From the NCBI RefSeq assembly GCF_036826855.1, contig NZ_CP104578.1, positions 4,437,501 to 4,501,500 of the forward strand: DNA of 64,000 nt. Reading direction: 5' to 3'. This stretch comes from Streptomyces sp. SJL17-4 (GTDB lineage: Bacteria > Actinomycetota > Actinomycetes > Streptomycetales > Streptomycetaceae). The position numbers were made by a program, and so were the translations under genes. Position 1 is the first letter of the stretch; every line of letters begins with the position of its first letter. The notes below the pieces were generated by a model, which saw only the letters and a program-made list of their open reading frames with translations, had not been told where the DNA came from and searched no databases. This document shows positions 16,504 through 24,211 of the stretch, piece after piece.

Positions 16504-17352
16504 CTACGGCTGCGCCGGGGTCTCCCGCCGTACGATCTCCGAGTCGTCCGGGAGCAGACCGGTCAGCTCCTGCCAGATCCGCTTCGGGGCGACGCGGCGC
16601 AGCCGGAACGGGCTGCCCGCCGACGCCCCGCCCTCCGCCATCGGCTCGGCCGGCAGCTCCCGCAGCCAGTAGCCGAGCGGTCCGCAGTCCCAGGCGGCGA
16701 CCGCGCGGGCGGTCACACCCGGCACCCCGTCCTGGCGGCCCTGCCAGGCCGCGGTCATCCGCCAGTTGGAACGCACCTCCACGATCAGCTGCGAGAGCCG
16801 CGTGGCGGTGACCTCGGCCGCTCCGGCCGCCCGCAGCGCCTCGACGACGAGGGACCGCTCGTCCGCGCCGGGCGTCGACGCGGCCTTCTCCAGGGCCTGG
16901 AGGCCCGCTTCGAGGACGCCGACGGTCGTCTCGACGACCTCCTCGGCCTGGCCGGCGCCCGCCGCGTCCGACTGGCGCAGGGCGATCAGGTCGGCCAGCG
17001 TCCACACCACGGTCCGCGGCTCGACGAGCCGGTAGACCGCCTCCTCCTCGCCCGGCCAGGTCTCGTGGCAGACGACGTGGTCGTCGCCGATGAGCAGACC
17101 GTGGTGCAGGGTGCCCTGCCGGCCGCCCGCCTCCAGGGAGACGATCACGGAGGGGTTGACGAGGGTCTGTGCCAGGGGCAGCAGGAGCGTGGAGAGCTCC
17201 CCGGCCCCGTTCATGAGCCCGGCGCCCCGGAGCCGCGCCTCGGCGGGCGCCATGGACTCCGGGACCGGCTGACCGGTCGCCAGCTGGGCGAGGACGAAGA
17301 CCTCGTCGTCGGCCAGCCGGAAACGGGATCGGGTCACGTCGAAGGAAGGCAT
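16504..17352 (-). CDS. EspG-like protein of unknown function, last gene of a WXG-type operon
   Basis: 282 residues from the ATG at 17352. A start 39 bp further upstream (17391) is possible but has no ribosome site. The protein is a mixed alpha/beta sequence without signal peptide or membrane span. Its N-terminal half (LADDEVFVLAQLATGQPVPE, HHGLLIGDDHVVCHETW) recalls the ESX-secretion-associated EspG chaperones, which bind WXG100/PE-PPE substrates, and the gene closes an operon with two WXG-like proteins. The assignment is tentative: similarity was judged by eye. It lies downstream of the 202-residue gene on the same strand (75-bp gap). Confidence 0.55.
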   Translation of the reverse strand: MPSFDVTRSRFRLADDEVFVLAQLATGQPVPESMAPAEARLRGAGLMNGAGELSTLLLPLAQTLVNPSVIVSLEAGGRQGTLHHGLLIGDDHVVCHETWPGEEEAVYRLVEPRTVVWTLADLIALRQSDAAGAGQAEEVVETTVGVLEAGLQALEKAASTPGADERSLVVEALRAAGAAEVTATRLSQLIVEVRSNWRMTAAWQGRQDGVPGVTARAVAAWDCGPLGYWLRELPAEPMAEGGASAGSPFRLRRVAPKRIWQELTGLLPDDSEIVRRETPAQP

Positions 17353-17427
17353 GTGTCGCTCACTCGGGTAGGGCGGGTGGGTGGAGTTCATGTGAGGGGG
17401 AGGGGAGGGCGGCGAGGGCGGGCGGGC

Positions 17428-18036
17428 TCAGTACGTCGCCTCGGTCCAGAAGTGGGTCGCGCGGGAGATGCCCGCCTTCACCGCGCCGACCCGTGTCAGG
17501 ACGGCGCGGTCGACGCCCGCGAAGATCAGCCCGAGGGCCAGGTCCCCGCCCTCCGCGCGCCCGTCCACCCGCACGGAGAGCCGGCGGTTCTTGCCGCGCC
17601 CGGACTCGCGGACGGTGATCCGGACCCCGGGGTCCTCGTCGTCGGGCTCGCGGGTCAGGACGTAGGCGTTCTTGTCGAGGGCCGTGAGCCGGTAGCGGTC
17701 GCCCGCGTACTTCATCGACAGGGCCCGCTGTTCGAGTGTGGCGCCGAAACGGTTCCGTTCCACGTACACCATCCGGTCGCCGACCCGCAGCGTGGACCGG
17801 TTCAGGGTCGGCAGCTTGAGCCCCTCGGCGTGCATGCCGCGGGCCTCGAACGAGGCCACCGGGAGCCGCCCGCCGCGTACCTCCGAGACGAGCGTCTCGG
17901 GGTTGGTACGGGGGAGGGGCGCCGTCAGCGTGATCTCGCCGAACTCCGGCGAGACACCCTTCCAGCCCGCGCTGTAGTTGTGCCGGTTCCCCTCCTTCCA
18001 TGCCTGGAGTTCGAACGGGCTGACCTGGGTGTGCAT
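17428..18036 (-). CDS. Conserved hypothetical protein in the WXG-like operon
   Basis: 202 residues, no signal peptide or membrane span, basic and beta-rich in appearance (GDRYRLTALDKNAYVLTRE, RRLSVRVDGRAEGGDLALGL). GAGGAA precedes the ATG at 18036. I recognise no catalytic motif. The segment ALGLIFAGVDRAVL near residue 170 is the only hydrophobic stretch. It stands between the large WXG-type protein and the EspG-like gene, so it may be a partner or cargo-specific factor for that protein. Function unknown. Confidence 0.75.
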   Translation of the reverse strand: MHTQVSPFELQAWKEGNRHNYSAGWKGVSPEFGEITLTAPLPRTNPETLVSEVRGGRLPVASFEARGMHAEGLKLPTLNRSTLRVGDRMVYVERNRFGATLEQRALSMKYAGDRYRLTALDKNAYVLTREPDDEDPGVRITVRESGRGKNRRLSVRVDGRAEGGDLALGLIFAGVDRAVLTRVGAVKAGISRATHFWTEATY

Positions 18037-18102
18037 GAACGGATTCCTCTTCGGTCTCAGGGATCTCGCGGTCTCGCGGCTGGGTCAGTCGGGTCAGTCG
18101 GG

Positions 18103-19560
18103 TCAGTCGAAGGGATTCAGGGCACTGCCCAGTTTCTTCGCTCCGCTCGCGATCCCGGAACCCACGTCGGACGCCTTGTCGCCGATCCAGTCCCCGGCCT
18201 GCTCGATACCCTTCCCGATGGCCTCGTGGTTGTCCCAGATCAGTGCGGCTCCGTAGGCCACGCCGGTGCCGACGGCGAGGCCGAGGGTGACCGGGTTCGG
18301 GGCCACGGTCAGCGCCGTCATCGAGGCGCTGAAGGCCGTTCCCGTGAGGTCCGAGGCGAACTTCGCCGGGTCGGCCTTGATCATGTCCGTGTTGTACGTG
18401 GCGAGGTTGGCCACGCCGTACGCGGTGGCCGCCACACCGCCGACGACACCGGCGCCCCGCAGCCAGCCGGCCGCCTTGGCGGCGTTGGCGAGACCGCCGT
18501 TCTGCGCGACCTTGACCAGGTTGGCCTCGGCGGCGGTCGGCATGAAGAAGGCGCCGTTGCGCATGAACCCGCCGAGCATGGCGGCCTCGTCCGAGCCGGT
18601 CAGCGCGGTCGCGAGACCCGGCGGCACCTTGCTGAGCAGGCTGCCGGGCGCGGCGCCCGCGAGCCGCATGTTGAAGTGCTTGGACAGGAAGGTGCCGGGG
18701 GCGGTCGGGTGGACGAACGGCGGCCGGATCGCCTTGGACAGCTTGTACGAGTACAGGCCGGCCGCGGTCAGGGCGCCCGCGAACGCGCCCGCCGTGACGG
18801 TGCCCTTGGTGAACCCGGCGACCAGGTCGGCCAGCTTCTCGTTGCCGGTGAGCTTCGCGATGCCGTCCCGCTGGAGGCGCTGGACGTAGTCGTCGAGCGT
18901 CTCGTTGTCCTTCATCTTCAGCCAGGCCAGGTTCATCCGGTCGTCCTTGGCCTTGTCATCGGCCGCGGCGACCTTGCCCGCGTCGCCGTTGAACCCGGAG
19001 CCGACCGTGGCGTCGTTCTTGTTGCCGTAGCCGTCCTTGACCACGGCCTCCAGGTCCTTCTTCAGGTCCTGGTCGGCGAGGTCGAAGGCCTTGACGCAGC
19101 CGTCGAGGTGCTCGGTCCAGGCCGTCTCGGCCTCCCGGACGCTCTTGGCGCCGTCGGGGTCGTGGTGCAGGGCGCTGCGCTCGCTCGGCGAGAGCCGCTC
19201 GTAGTCGTAGGCGACCCTGCCCTGCTCGGACACCTTCATCCCGGCCTTGATGGCATCGGCGCGGGCGTTCTCCAGCTGCTTCTTCAGCTCGGTGAACTGC
19301 TCGTGGGCGTTGCGCAGCACCGTCGCGGTGGCCTTCGCCTGGGTCTGGGCCGCCTGGTACTCGTAGCGGGTGGCCGCGAAGTTGGTCTGCGCGGCGGTCG
19401 CGCTGACGCCCAGCCAGGCCTGGGAGGTCGTCAGCGATTCGACGCTGTCGCGGTAGCGCTCCTCCACCTTGTGCAGGTCGCCCGCCATCTCGGTCCACTT
19501 GTCGGCGGTGGTGGCGAGCTTGCCCAGGTCGGTCGTCATGATCTCGGAGTACGTCAGCAT
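18103..19560 (-). CDS. Large WXG100/LXG-like protein with hydrophobic C-terminal half
   Basis: 485 residues. Residues 1-110 form a helical hairpin typical of WXG100 and LXG domains: YRDSVESLTTSQAWLGVSAT carries the W-x-G turn at AWLG, flanked by long amphipathic helices. Residues ~110-230 are charged and helical. From ~235 onward Gly/Ala-rich hydrophobic stretches appear (GAFAGALTAAGLY, LGLAVGTGVAYGAAL). The end is GSGIASGAKKLGSALNPFD. This is the layout of a type VII-exported effector or pore-like protein. The ATG follows GAGGGGGCGG, which overlaps the stop of the upstream 147-residue gene, so both are translated together. Confidence 0.8.
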   Translation of the reverse strand: MLTYSEIMTTDLGKLATTADKWTEMAGDLHKVEERYRDSVESLTTSQAWLGVSATAAQTNFAATRYEYQAAQTQAKATATVLRNAHEQFTELKKQLENARADAIKAGMKVSEQGRVAYDYERLSPSERSALHHDPDGAKSVREAETAWTEHLDGCVKAFDLADQDLKKDLEAVVKDGYGNKNDATVGSGFNGDAGKVAAADDKAKDDRMNLAWLKMKDNETLDDYVQRLQRDGIAKLTGNEKLADLVAGFTKGTVTAGAFAGALTAAGLYSYKLSKAIRPPFVHPTAPGTFLSKHFNMRLAGAAPGSLLSKVPPGLATALTGSDEAAMLGGFMRNGAFFMPTAAEANLVKVAQNGGLANAAKAAGWLRGAGVVGGVAATAYGVANLATYNTDMIKADPAKFASDLTGTAFSASMTALTVAPNPVTLGLAVGTGVAYGAALIWDNHEAIGKGIEQAGDWIGDKASDVGSGIASGAKKLGSALNPFD

Positions 19561-19574
19561 GTACGTCCGCCCCC

Positions 19575-20018
19575 TCAGTACTGCTCGATGCGCGAGGTCG
19601 GCCCGACCCCGGCGATACGGGCACGGGTGTCGAGCTCCTGCTGGCTGAACGAGACCGCGGTGCTGCGCAGGGCGGTCTTCTCGGAGGCGAGCCGGGCGAG
19701 GAGGTTCTTCACCTGGCTGTCCCAGGTGGTCTCGACCGTCTTCAGGCCGGCCGCGGTCGCCCAGCCCTCGAAGCCGCCGACGGCTGCGGTCGTGGCGGCG
19801 TCGGCCACCTTGGCGGCCTTGGCCGTGTCCGGTTCCAGCTCGTTCTCGATGGTGTTTGCCGCGGCCTTCTTCTTTGCTGGTGCGGTAGCGAGACTGGGCG
19901 GCCCGCCGGACGTCCCGCCGCCGCCACCGCCGCCGTCCAGCTGGTTCAACCGCGTTCCGACGGGGGCTTGTTCGGTCACGCCGGACCGGATGCCGGCCCA
20001 GTCCTCGTCAAAACCCAT
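19575..20018 (-). CDS. Small WXG100-like helical protein
   Basis: 147 residues from the ATG at 20018. The N-terminal ~45 residues contain a Gly/Ser linker. The rest is helical (ALRSTAVSFSQQELDTRARI) and a W-D-S in ETTWDSQVKNLLARL may take the place of the WXG turn. It is the first gene of the four-gene minus-strand operon 20018 to 16504. It is probably a secreted or chaperone partner of the large WXG-type protein that follows 14 bp later. No signal peptide. Confidence 0.7.
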   Translation of the reverse strand: MGFDEDWAGIRSGVTEQAPVGTRLNQLDGGGGGGGTSGGPPSLATAPAKKKAAANTIENELEPDTAKAAKVADAATTAAVGGFEGWATAAGLKTVETTWDSQVKNLLARLASEKTALRSTAVSFSQQELDTRARIAGVGPTSRIEQY

Positions 20019-20119
20019 GCCGCTGCGCCCCCATGAAAAAGAATGATCATCACTTTGCAGGTGCACTGTATGTTTCCGTGGTGCGGCCCTGGACGCAAGG
20101 CTGGAATGCTCCTGCCTGG

Positions 20120-21658
20120 TCAGAGCGTGATGCCCTGAAGGGACGCGCCCGGTGTCGCGCCCGGTTCCCCGCGCGGTGTCGCTTCCGGTGTCGCTTCCGG
20201 TGTCGCGCCCGGTTCCGCTCTCGGGGCCGGCGCGTACTCCGCCCAGGCCGCCGCCAGTCTCCGTACCGCCTCCGTGAGCACCTCCGGCGGCAGCAGGAAG
20301 TGCAGCCGCAGGTGCCGGACGCTGCCGCCGAGGGCGTCGGTGGTCGCACCCGGCAGGACGGCCACCCCGTGCCGGAGGGCGACCTGGGCGAACGAGACGC
20401 CGTCGCCGTGCGGGAGACGCACCCAGAGGGTCTGGCCGCCGGTCGCCGGGGCGCAGGACCACGACGGGAGCAGCCGGGCGAGTTCGGCGCGCAGATGGGC
20501 GTGGCCCGCGCGCAGGGTGCGCAGCCGGGTGGCCCGTACGGACCCGAAGTCGGCCAGGAGACGCGCCGCGACCAGCTGGGACGGCACGTCGCAGCCCAGG
20601 TCGTGCAGGGCCTTCAGCCGGGCCAGGCGGGTGATCAGCGGCGCCGGGCCGCGCACCCAGCCGATCCGCAGCCCGCCCCACACGACCTTGCTGAGCGAAC
20701 CGACCGCGATCACCTCGCCGTACGCGGAGAGGGGCCGCGGTTCCCGGCCGGTGCCGAACGCCAGGTCGCCCAGCACCTCGTCGTCGACGAGCGGCACCCC
20801 CAGGGCGTTCGCCGCCTCCACGAGCCGGCGCCCGGCGAGCGGGGGGAGCACCGTGCCCGTGGGGTTCTGGAAGCGGGCCACCACATAGGCCAGGGCGGGC
20901 CGGTGGCGTTCCATCACCCGTACCGCCTCCGCCACGTCGATCCCGTCCGGCCCGACCGCCACCGGGAGCGGTACGGCCGCCGCCTCCCGGAACAGGTCCA
21001 GCGCCCCCGGATACGTCGGCGCCTCCACCAGCACCCCGTCCCCCGGTGCCAACAGCAGCCGGGCGAGCAGCGAAAGCCCCTGCTGGGCACCGGTGGTGAC
21101 CAGGATCTGACCGGCTCCGGTCGGCACGCCGCGCTCCGCGTACCGCCCGGCCACCGCCTCGCGCAGCACCCCGAGACCGGCCGGGTGGTAGCCGATGTCC
21201 CCGCCCGGCAGGACGAGCGCGCGGTACGCCTCCGCCAGCTCGGGCGGCGGCTCCACGGGCGCGGCGCAGCTCAGCAGGATGACGTCGTCCGGCGCTTCGA
21301 GGAGGTGCAGGAACAGCGGGTTGGACGTCTCCGTCACGCGGGGCGCGGCCCCCGCCCGGGGTGCCTCCGGGGCGAGCGCGGCCCGCGCGACCCGGGTCCC
21401 GCTGCCCTGCCGCCGGACGAGCCGTCCCTCCTGGCGCAGGGTGTCGTACGCCGCGACCACCGTCGTACGGCCCACGGCCAGGGCCTTGGCGAGCCGCCGG
21501 TCCGGTGGCAGGAGGGTGCCCGGGGGCAGCGCGCCCTCGTCGACGAGGCGGCGCAGCCGGGCCGCGAGCAGCAGATAGAGGGGCCCGCGGCCGGCGGACC
21601 AGCGACCGAGCCGCGAGACGAGGTCGTCGGGATCGGGGGACCGATCGATTGGTCTCAT
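20120..21658 (-). CDS. MocR-type (GntR-aminotransferase fusion) transcriptional regulator
   Basis: 512 residues. Residues ~15-85 are a GntR winged helix (LYLLLAARLRRLVDEGALPP, LAVGRTTVVAAYDTLRQEG). Residues ~120-490 are an aminotransferase class I fold with the PLP lysine in VGSLSKVVWGGLRIGWVRG and partner motifs FQNPTGTVLP and DDEVLGDL. Such regulators sense PLP or an amino compound. The C-terminal tail is a Gly/Ala/Thr/Glu/Pro repeat (GATPEATPEATP). No ribosome site precedes the ATG, which lies between the arms of an inverted repeat, so it probably represses itself. It is divergent from the PLP lyase gene, its most likely target. Confidence 0.92.
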   Translation of the reverse strand: MRPIDRSPDPDDLVSRLGRWSAGRGPLYLLLAARLRRLVDEGALPPGTLLPPDRRLAKALAVGRTTVVAAYDTLRQEGRLVRRQGSGTRVARAALAPEAPRAGAAPRVTETSNPLFLHLLEAPDDVILLSCAAPVEPPPELAEAYRALVLPGGDIGYHPAGLGVLREAVAGRYAERGVPTGAGQILVTTGAQQGLSLLARLLLAPGDGVLVEAPTYPGALDLFREAAAVPLPVAVGPDGIDVAEAVRVMERHRPALAYVVARFQNPTGTVLPPLAGRRLVEAANALGVPLVDDEVLGDLAFGTGREPRPLSAYGEVIAVGSLSKVVWGGLRIGWVRGPAPLITRLARLKALHDLGCDVPSQLVAARLLADFGSVRATRLRTLRAGHAHLRAELARLLPSWSCAPATGGQTLWVRLPHGDGVSFAQVALRHGVAVLPGATTDALGGSVRHLRLHFLLPPEVLTEAVRRLAAAWAEYAPAPRAEPGATPEATPEATPRGEPGATPGASLQGITL

Positions 21659-21671
21659 CGTCGAACCAATC
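21640..21671. promoter_or_regulatory. Inverted repeat in the MocR/PLP-lyase divergent promoter
   Basis: GATTGGT (21647-21653) and ACCAATC (21665-21671) are perfect 7-bp inverted arms 11 bp apart. A third, one-mismatch half-site ACCGATC lies at 21640-21646. The ATG of the MocR gene (21656-21658) lies inside the spacer. Only 63 bp separate the two starts, so one bound regulator could control both genes. Confidence 0.7.
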
Positions 21672-21721
21672 TGCCGGGATTGGCCCTGGGAAGGCAAACG
21701 CACCGTCCACAGACTGAGCCC

Positions 21722-22918
21722 ATGAGCCACGAGTCCTCGCCTTCCGCCCGTCCCGAGACCCTCGCCGTCCATCCGCCGCACGTGGAGATCACCGGCAGCC
21801 GGCCCCTCGGCGTCCCGCTCCACCAGGGCCATGTCTTCGCCTTCGACTCGGCCGACGCCCTCGCCGGCGCCTTCACCTCCACGGAGGCGTTCCTCTACAG
21901 CCGCCACGGCAACCCCACCGTCCGCACCCTGGAGGACGCCGTCGCCCGCCTCGAAGGCGGCACCGCCGGCGTCTCCTTCGCCTCGGGCATGGGCGCGGTG
22001 AACGCCGTCCTCCTCGGCCTGCTCCGCAGCGGCGGCCACGTCATCGCCCAGACCTGCCTGTACGGCGGCACGTACGGGGTCCTCACCGACCTGGCCACCC
22101 GCTGGGGCGTCGACGTCACGTACGTCTCCGGCACCGACCCGGAGGAGGTGCGGGCGGCCCTGCGCCCCGAGACCCGGCTGCTGTACCTGGAGACCATCGC
22201 CAACCCGACCACCCGGGTCTCCGACGTGCCCGCCCTCGCCGCCGTCGCCGCCGAGGCGGGCGTCCCGGTCGCCGTCGACAACACCTTCGCCTCGCCGCTC
22301 CTCTTCCGGCCGCTCGACCACGGCGCCGACATCGTCATCCACTCCGCGACCAAGTACCTGTCCGGGCACGCGGACGTCCTCGGCGGGATCGCCGTCTTCA
22401 AGGACGCCGAGCTGTACCAGCGGATCCGCCACCACGCGGTCGAACAGGGCGCGTCCACCGACCCGTTCGCCGCCTGGCTCACCCTGCGCGGCATGCAGAC
22501 CCTCTCCCTGCGCATGGAGCGCCAGTGCGCGAGCGCCGCCGACCTGGCGGCCCGGCTGGCCGCGCATCCGGCGGTGGCGGCCGTGCGCCACCCCGGCCTC
22601 GCCGACCACCCGGACCGGGCGATCGCCGCGCGTCTGCTGCCCGAGGGAGGCGGCGGCGTGATCTCGGTCGACCTGGCGGGCGGCCGGGAGGCGGGCCGTA
22701 CCTTCGTCGAGGCCGTCCGGCTCGCCTCCCTCAGCGTCTCCCTCGGCGATGTGAAGACCCTGGTGATGCACCCGGCCTCCACCTCCCACCACCAGCTCGA
22801 CGCGACGGCCCTGGAAGCGGCGGGGATCGGCCCCGGCACGGTCAGGATCTCGATCGGGATCGAGCACGTCGAGGACCTGTGGGCGGACCTGGAGCAGGCG
22901 CTGGAGAAGGCAGCCTGA
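21722..22918 (+). CDS. Cys/Met-metabolism PLP enzyme (cystathionine gamma-synthase / methionine gamma-lyase type)
   Basis: 398 residues of the trans-sulfuration family. The PLP lysine is in HSATKYLSGHADVLGG. The N-terminal YSRHGNPTVRTLEDAVARLE contributes the Tyr/Arg phosphate site of the neighbouring subunit. ASGMGAVNAVLLGLL and AVDNTFASPLLFRPLDHGAD are standard family blocks. The end SIGIEHVEDLWADLEQAL is typical. Synthase and lyase cannot be told apart by eye. The divergent MocR-type regulator suggests inducible use of a sulfur amino acid. Its stop lies 17 bp from the convergent YxjI-like gene. Confidence 0.92.
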   Translation: MSHESSPSARPETLAVHPPHVEITGSRPLGVPLHQGHVFAFDSADALAGAFTSTEAFLYSRHGNPTVRTLEDAVARLEGGTAGVSFASGMGAVNAVLLGLLRSGGHVIAQTCLYGGTYGVLTDLATRWGVDVTYVSGTDPEEVRAALRPETRLLYLETIANPTTRVSDVPALAAVAAEAGVPVAVDNTFASPLLFRPLDHGADIVIHSATKYLSGHADVLGGIAVFKDAELYQRIRHHAVEQGASTDPFAAWLTLRGMQTLSLRMERQCASAADLAARLAAHPAVAAVRHPGLADHPDRAIAARLLPEGGGGVISVDLAGGREAGRTFVEAVRLASLSVSLGDVKTLVMHPASTSHHQLDATALEAAGIGPGTVRISIGIEHVEDLWADLEQALEKAA

Positions 22919-22935
22919 GGCCGCGCGCGGGTCGG

Positions 22936-23427
22936 TCAGTCCTCCCGCTCCCGCTCGGCCATCCGGATCACGCACACCGCGACCGCGATGAGCAGTGCGG
23001 CGTCCGCGTCCTCACGGACCACGTTCACCGCGTACGTCTCGCGGACGTGGAACCACCGGCGGGAGATGTGGGCCAGGAGTTCACCCTCGTACTCGACGGT
23101 GAACTCCCGGTCCAGGATCCGGCCGCTGACGTCGAGTTCCGTGCCCTCGACGAGCGTCACCCGGTAGTGGTTGCGCAGCAGCGAGAGCCGCTTGCGGCGG
23201 ACGGTCGCGAGCGGCTGTTCGTCGCGCTCGATCGTCATGGCGTCCCGCAGGCTGAACATCTTCTGCCGCAGGGTGACGAGGACCTGCCCGTCGGGGGCCT
23301 TCAGCTCCAGGGTGTCGCGCAGGCGCAGGGCCTTGCCGTCGACGAGGAAGGCGTGTCGGCCCTGCTCGTCCTCGATCCAGTAGTCGTCGCCGATCGCGAA
23401 GATCTTGTCCCGTACGAGATATTTCAC
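22936..23427 (-). CDS. LURP-one-related / YxjI family (tubby-like beta-barrel) protein
   Basis: 163 residues from the GTG at 23427. The start VKYLVRDKIFAIGDDYWIED and repeated beta-strand pattern (VLVTLRQKMFSLRDAMTIE, YRVTLVEGTELDVSGRILD, RRWFHVRETYAVNV) match the LURP-one/YxjI group, which has a tubby C-terminal-like fold with a central helix. The helix here is DADAALLIAVAVCVIRMAE. No enzymatic role is known for the family; membrane association or phospholipid scramblase-like functions have been proposed. The gene is followed by a convergent PLP enzyme. Confidence 0.85.
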   Translation of the reverse strand: MKYLVRDKIFAIGDDYWIEDEQGRHAFLVDGKALRLRDTLELKAPDGQVLVTLRQKMFSLRDAMTIERDEQPLATVRRKRLSLLRNHYRVTLVEGTELDVSGRILDREFTVEYEGELLAHISRRWFHVRETYAVNVVREDADAALLIAVAVCVIRMAERERED

Positions 23428-23459
23428 ACCGGTATGCCTGCCCGTACGAGCGGTGCTTC

Positions 23460-24209
23460 TCACCCGAAATAGCGGGTGAACGCGTCCGGGGTCGCCCCGA
23501 GCGTCTCGCCGAACGGCGAGTCCAGCTGATGGATCAGCAGCACGGTGAAGGCGATGAAGCCGGAGAGCCCCATCACCATCACCACGTGGGTCGTGCTCCT
23601 GCTGATCCCGAAGAGGAACATGAACGCCAGGGTCAGCGCGCCCCCGATGATCAGCCCCGTCCACAGCACGGGGGAGAGCCGTTCCTGCGCCGCCGCCTCC
23701 CGGCCGCGCCGCGCGTCGTCGATGTAGCCGAGCTGGGCGAGCACCTCCTGGGCGGCGATCTGCTGGGGCACCTTCGCGGAGTCGCTCACCTCACCGGCCT
23801 GCCGCAGCTGTTCGAGCAGCCGCCAGCCGCTCGGGTCGAGCGGCCGGCGCGCCGCCATCACCGGCCACTCGACGTCGACGACGTGGTCGGCGTACGTGCG
23901 GGCCGCCTCGCGCACCGGCAGGCGCCGGTCGTCGGGGAGCGCGTCGGCGAGCAGATACATCTGGTGCAGCGCACTCGCCTCCTCCCGTACGTGGTCGGCG
24001 GCAGCGGACCGGGTCTCCCAGACCGAGACCAGGCAGAGGCCGAGGACGACGGCGTAGAGCACCGAGACCATCATGGCGATGTACTCGGCGACGTCCTCCC
24101 GGGGCTCCTCGTCCTCGCCGACCGGGAAGAGCCGGGTCTTGGCGACGACGGCGAGGGCGGCGACGAACGCGACGCCGAGGACGACGACGAGCGTTTCCAG
24201 CAGGGCCAC
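23460..24209 (-). CDS. DUF4239 (bestrophin-like) membrane protein
   Basis: 249 residues with four hydrophobic spans at ~4-24, 42-64, 183-205 and 208-230, arranged as two pairs around a charged ~115-residue cytoplasmic or extracytoplasmic region (REEASALHQMYLLADALPDD and following). The pattern SVLYAVVLGLCLVSVWE in span 2 and HQLDSPFGE near the end are typical of DUF4239, a family of unknown function distantly like bestrophin channels. It starts 2 bp past the stop of the surface-protein gene, so the two are co-transcribed. Confidence 0.85.
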   Translation of the reverse strand: MALLETLVVVLGVAFVAALAVVAKTRLFPVGEDEEPREDVAEYIAMMVSVLYAVVLGLCLVSVWETRSAAADHVREEASALHQMYLLADALPDDRRLPVREAARTYADHVVDVEWPVMAARRPLDPSGWRLLEQLRQAGEVSDSAKVPQQIAAQEVLAQLGYIDDARRGREAAAQERLSPVLWTGLIIGGALTLAFMFLFGISRSTTHVVMVMGLSGFIAFTVLLIHQLDSPFGETLGATPDAFTRYFG

Positions 24210-24211
24210 GG

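Noticed and set aside
15715..20046. A plus-strand open frame of 1443 codons across the amidase gene and the WXG-like operon
   Set aside because: It crosses several genes on both strands, is low-complexity Arg/Gly/Val sequence and has no ribosome site or family match.
20033..22918. A 961-codon version of the trans-sulfuration enzyme starting at 20033
   Set aside because: The first ~560 codons are antisense to the MocR gene. Family alignment and the divergent promoter place the start at 21722.
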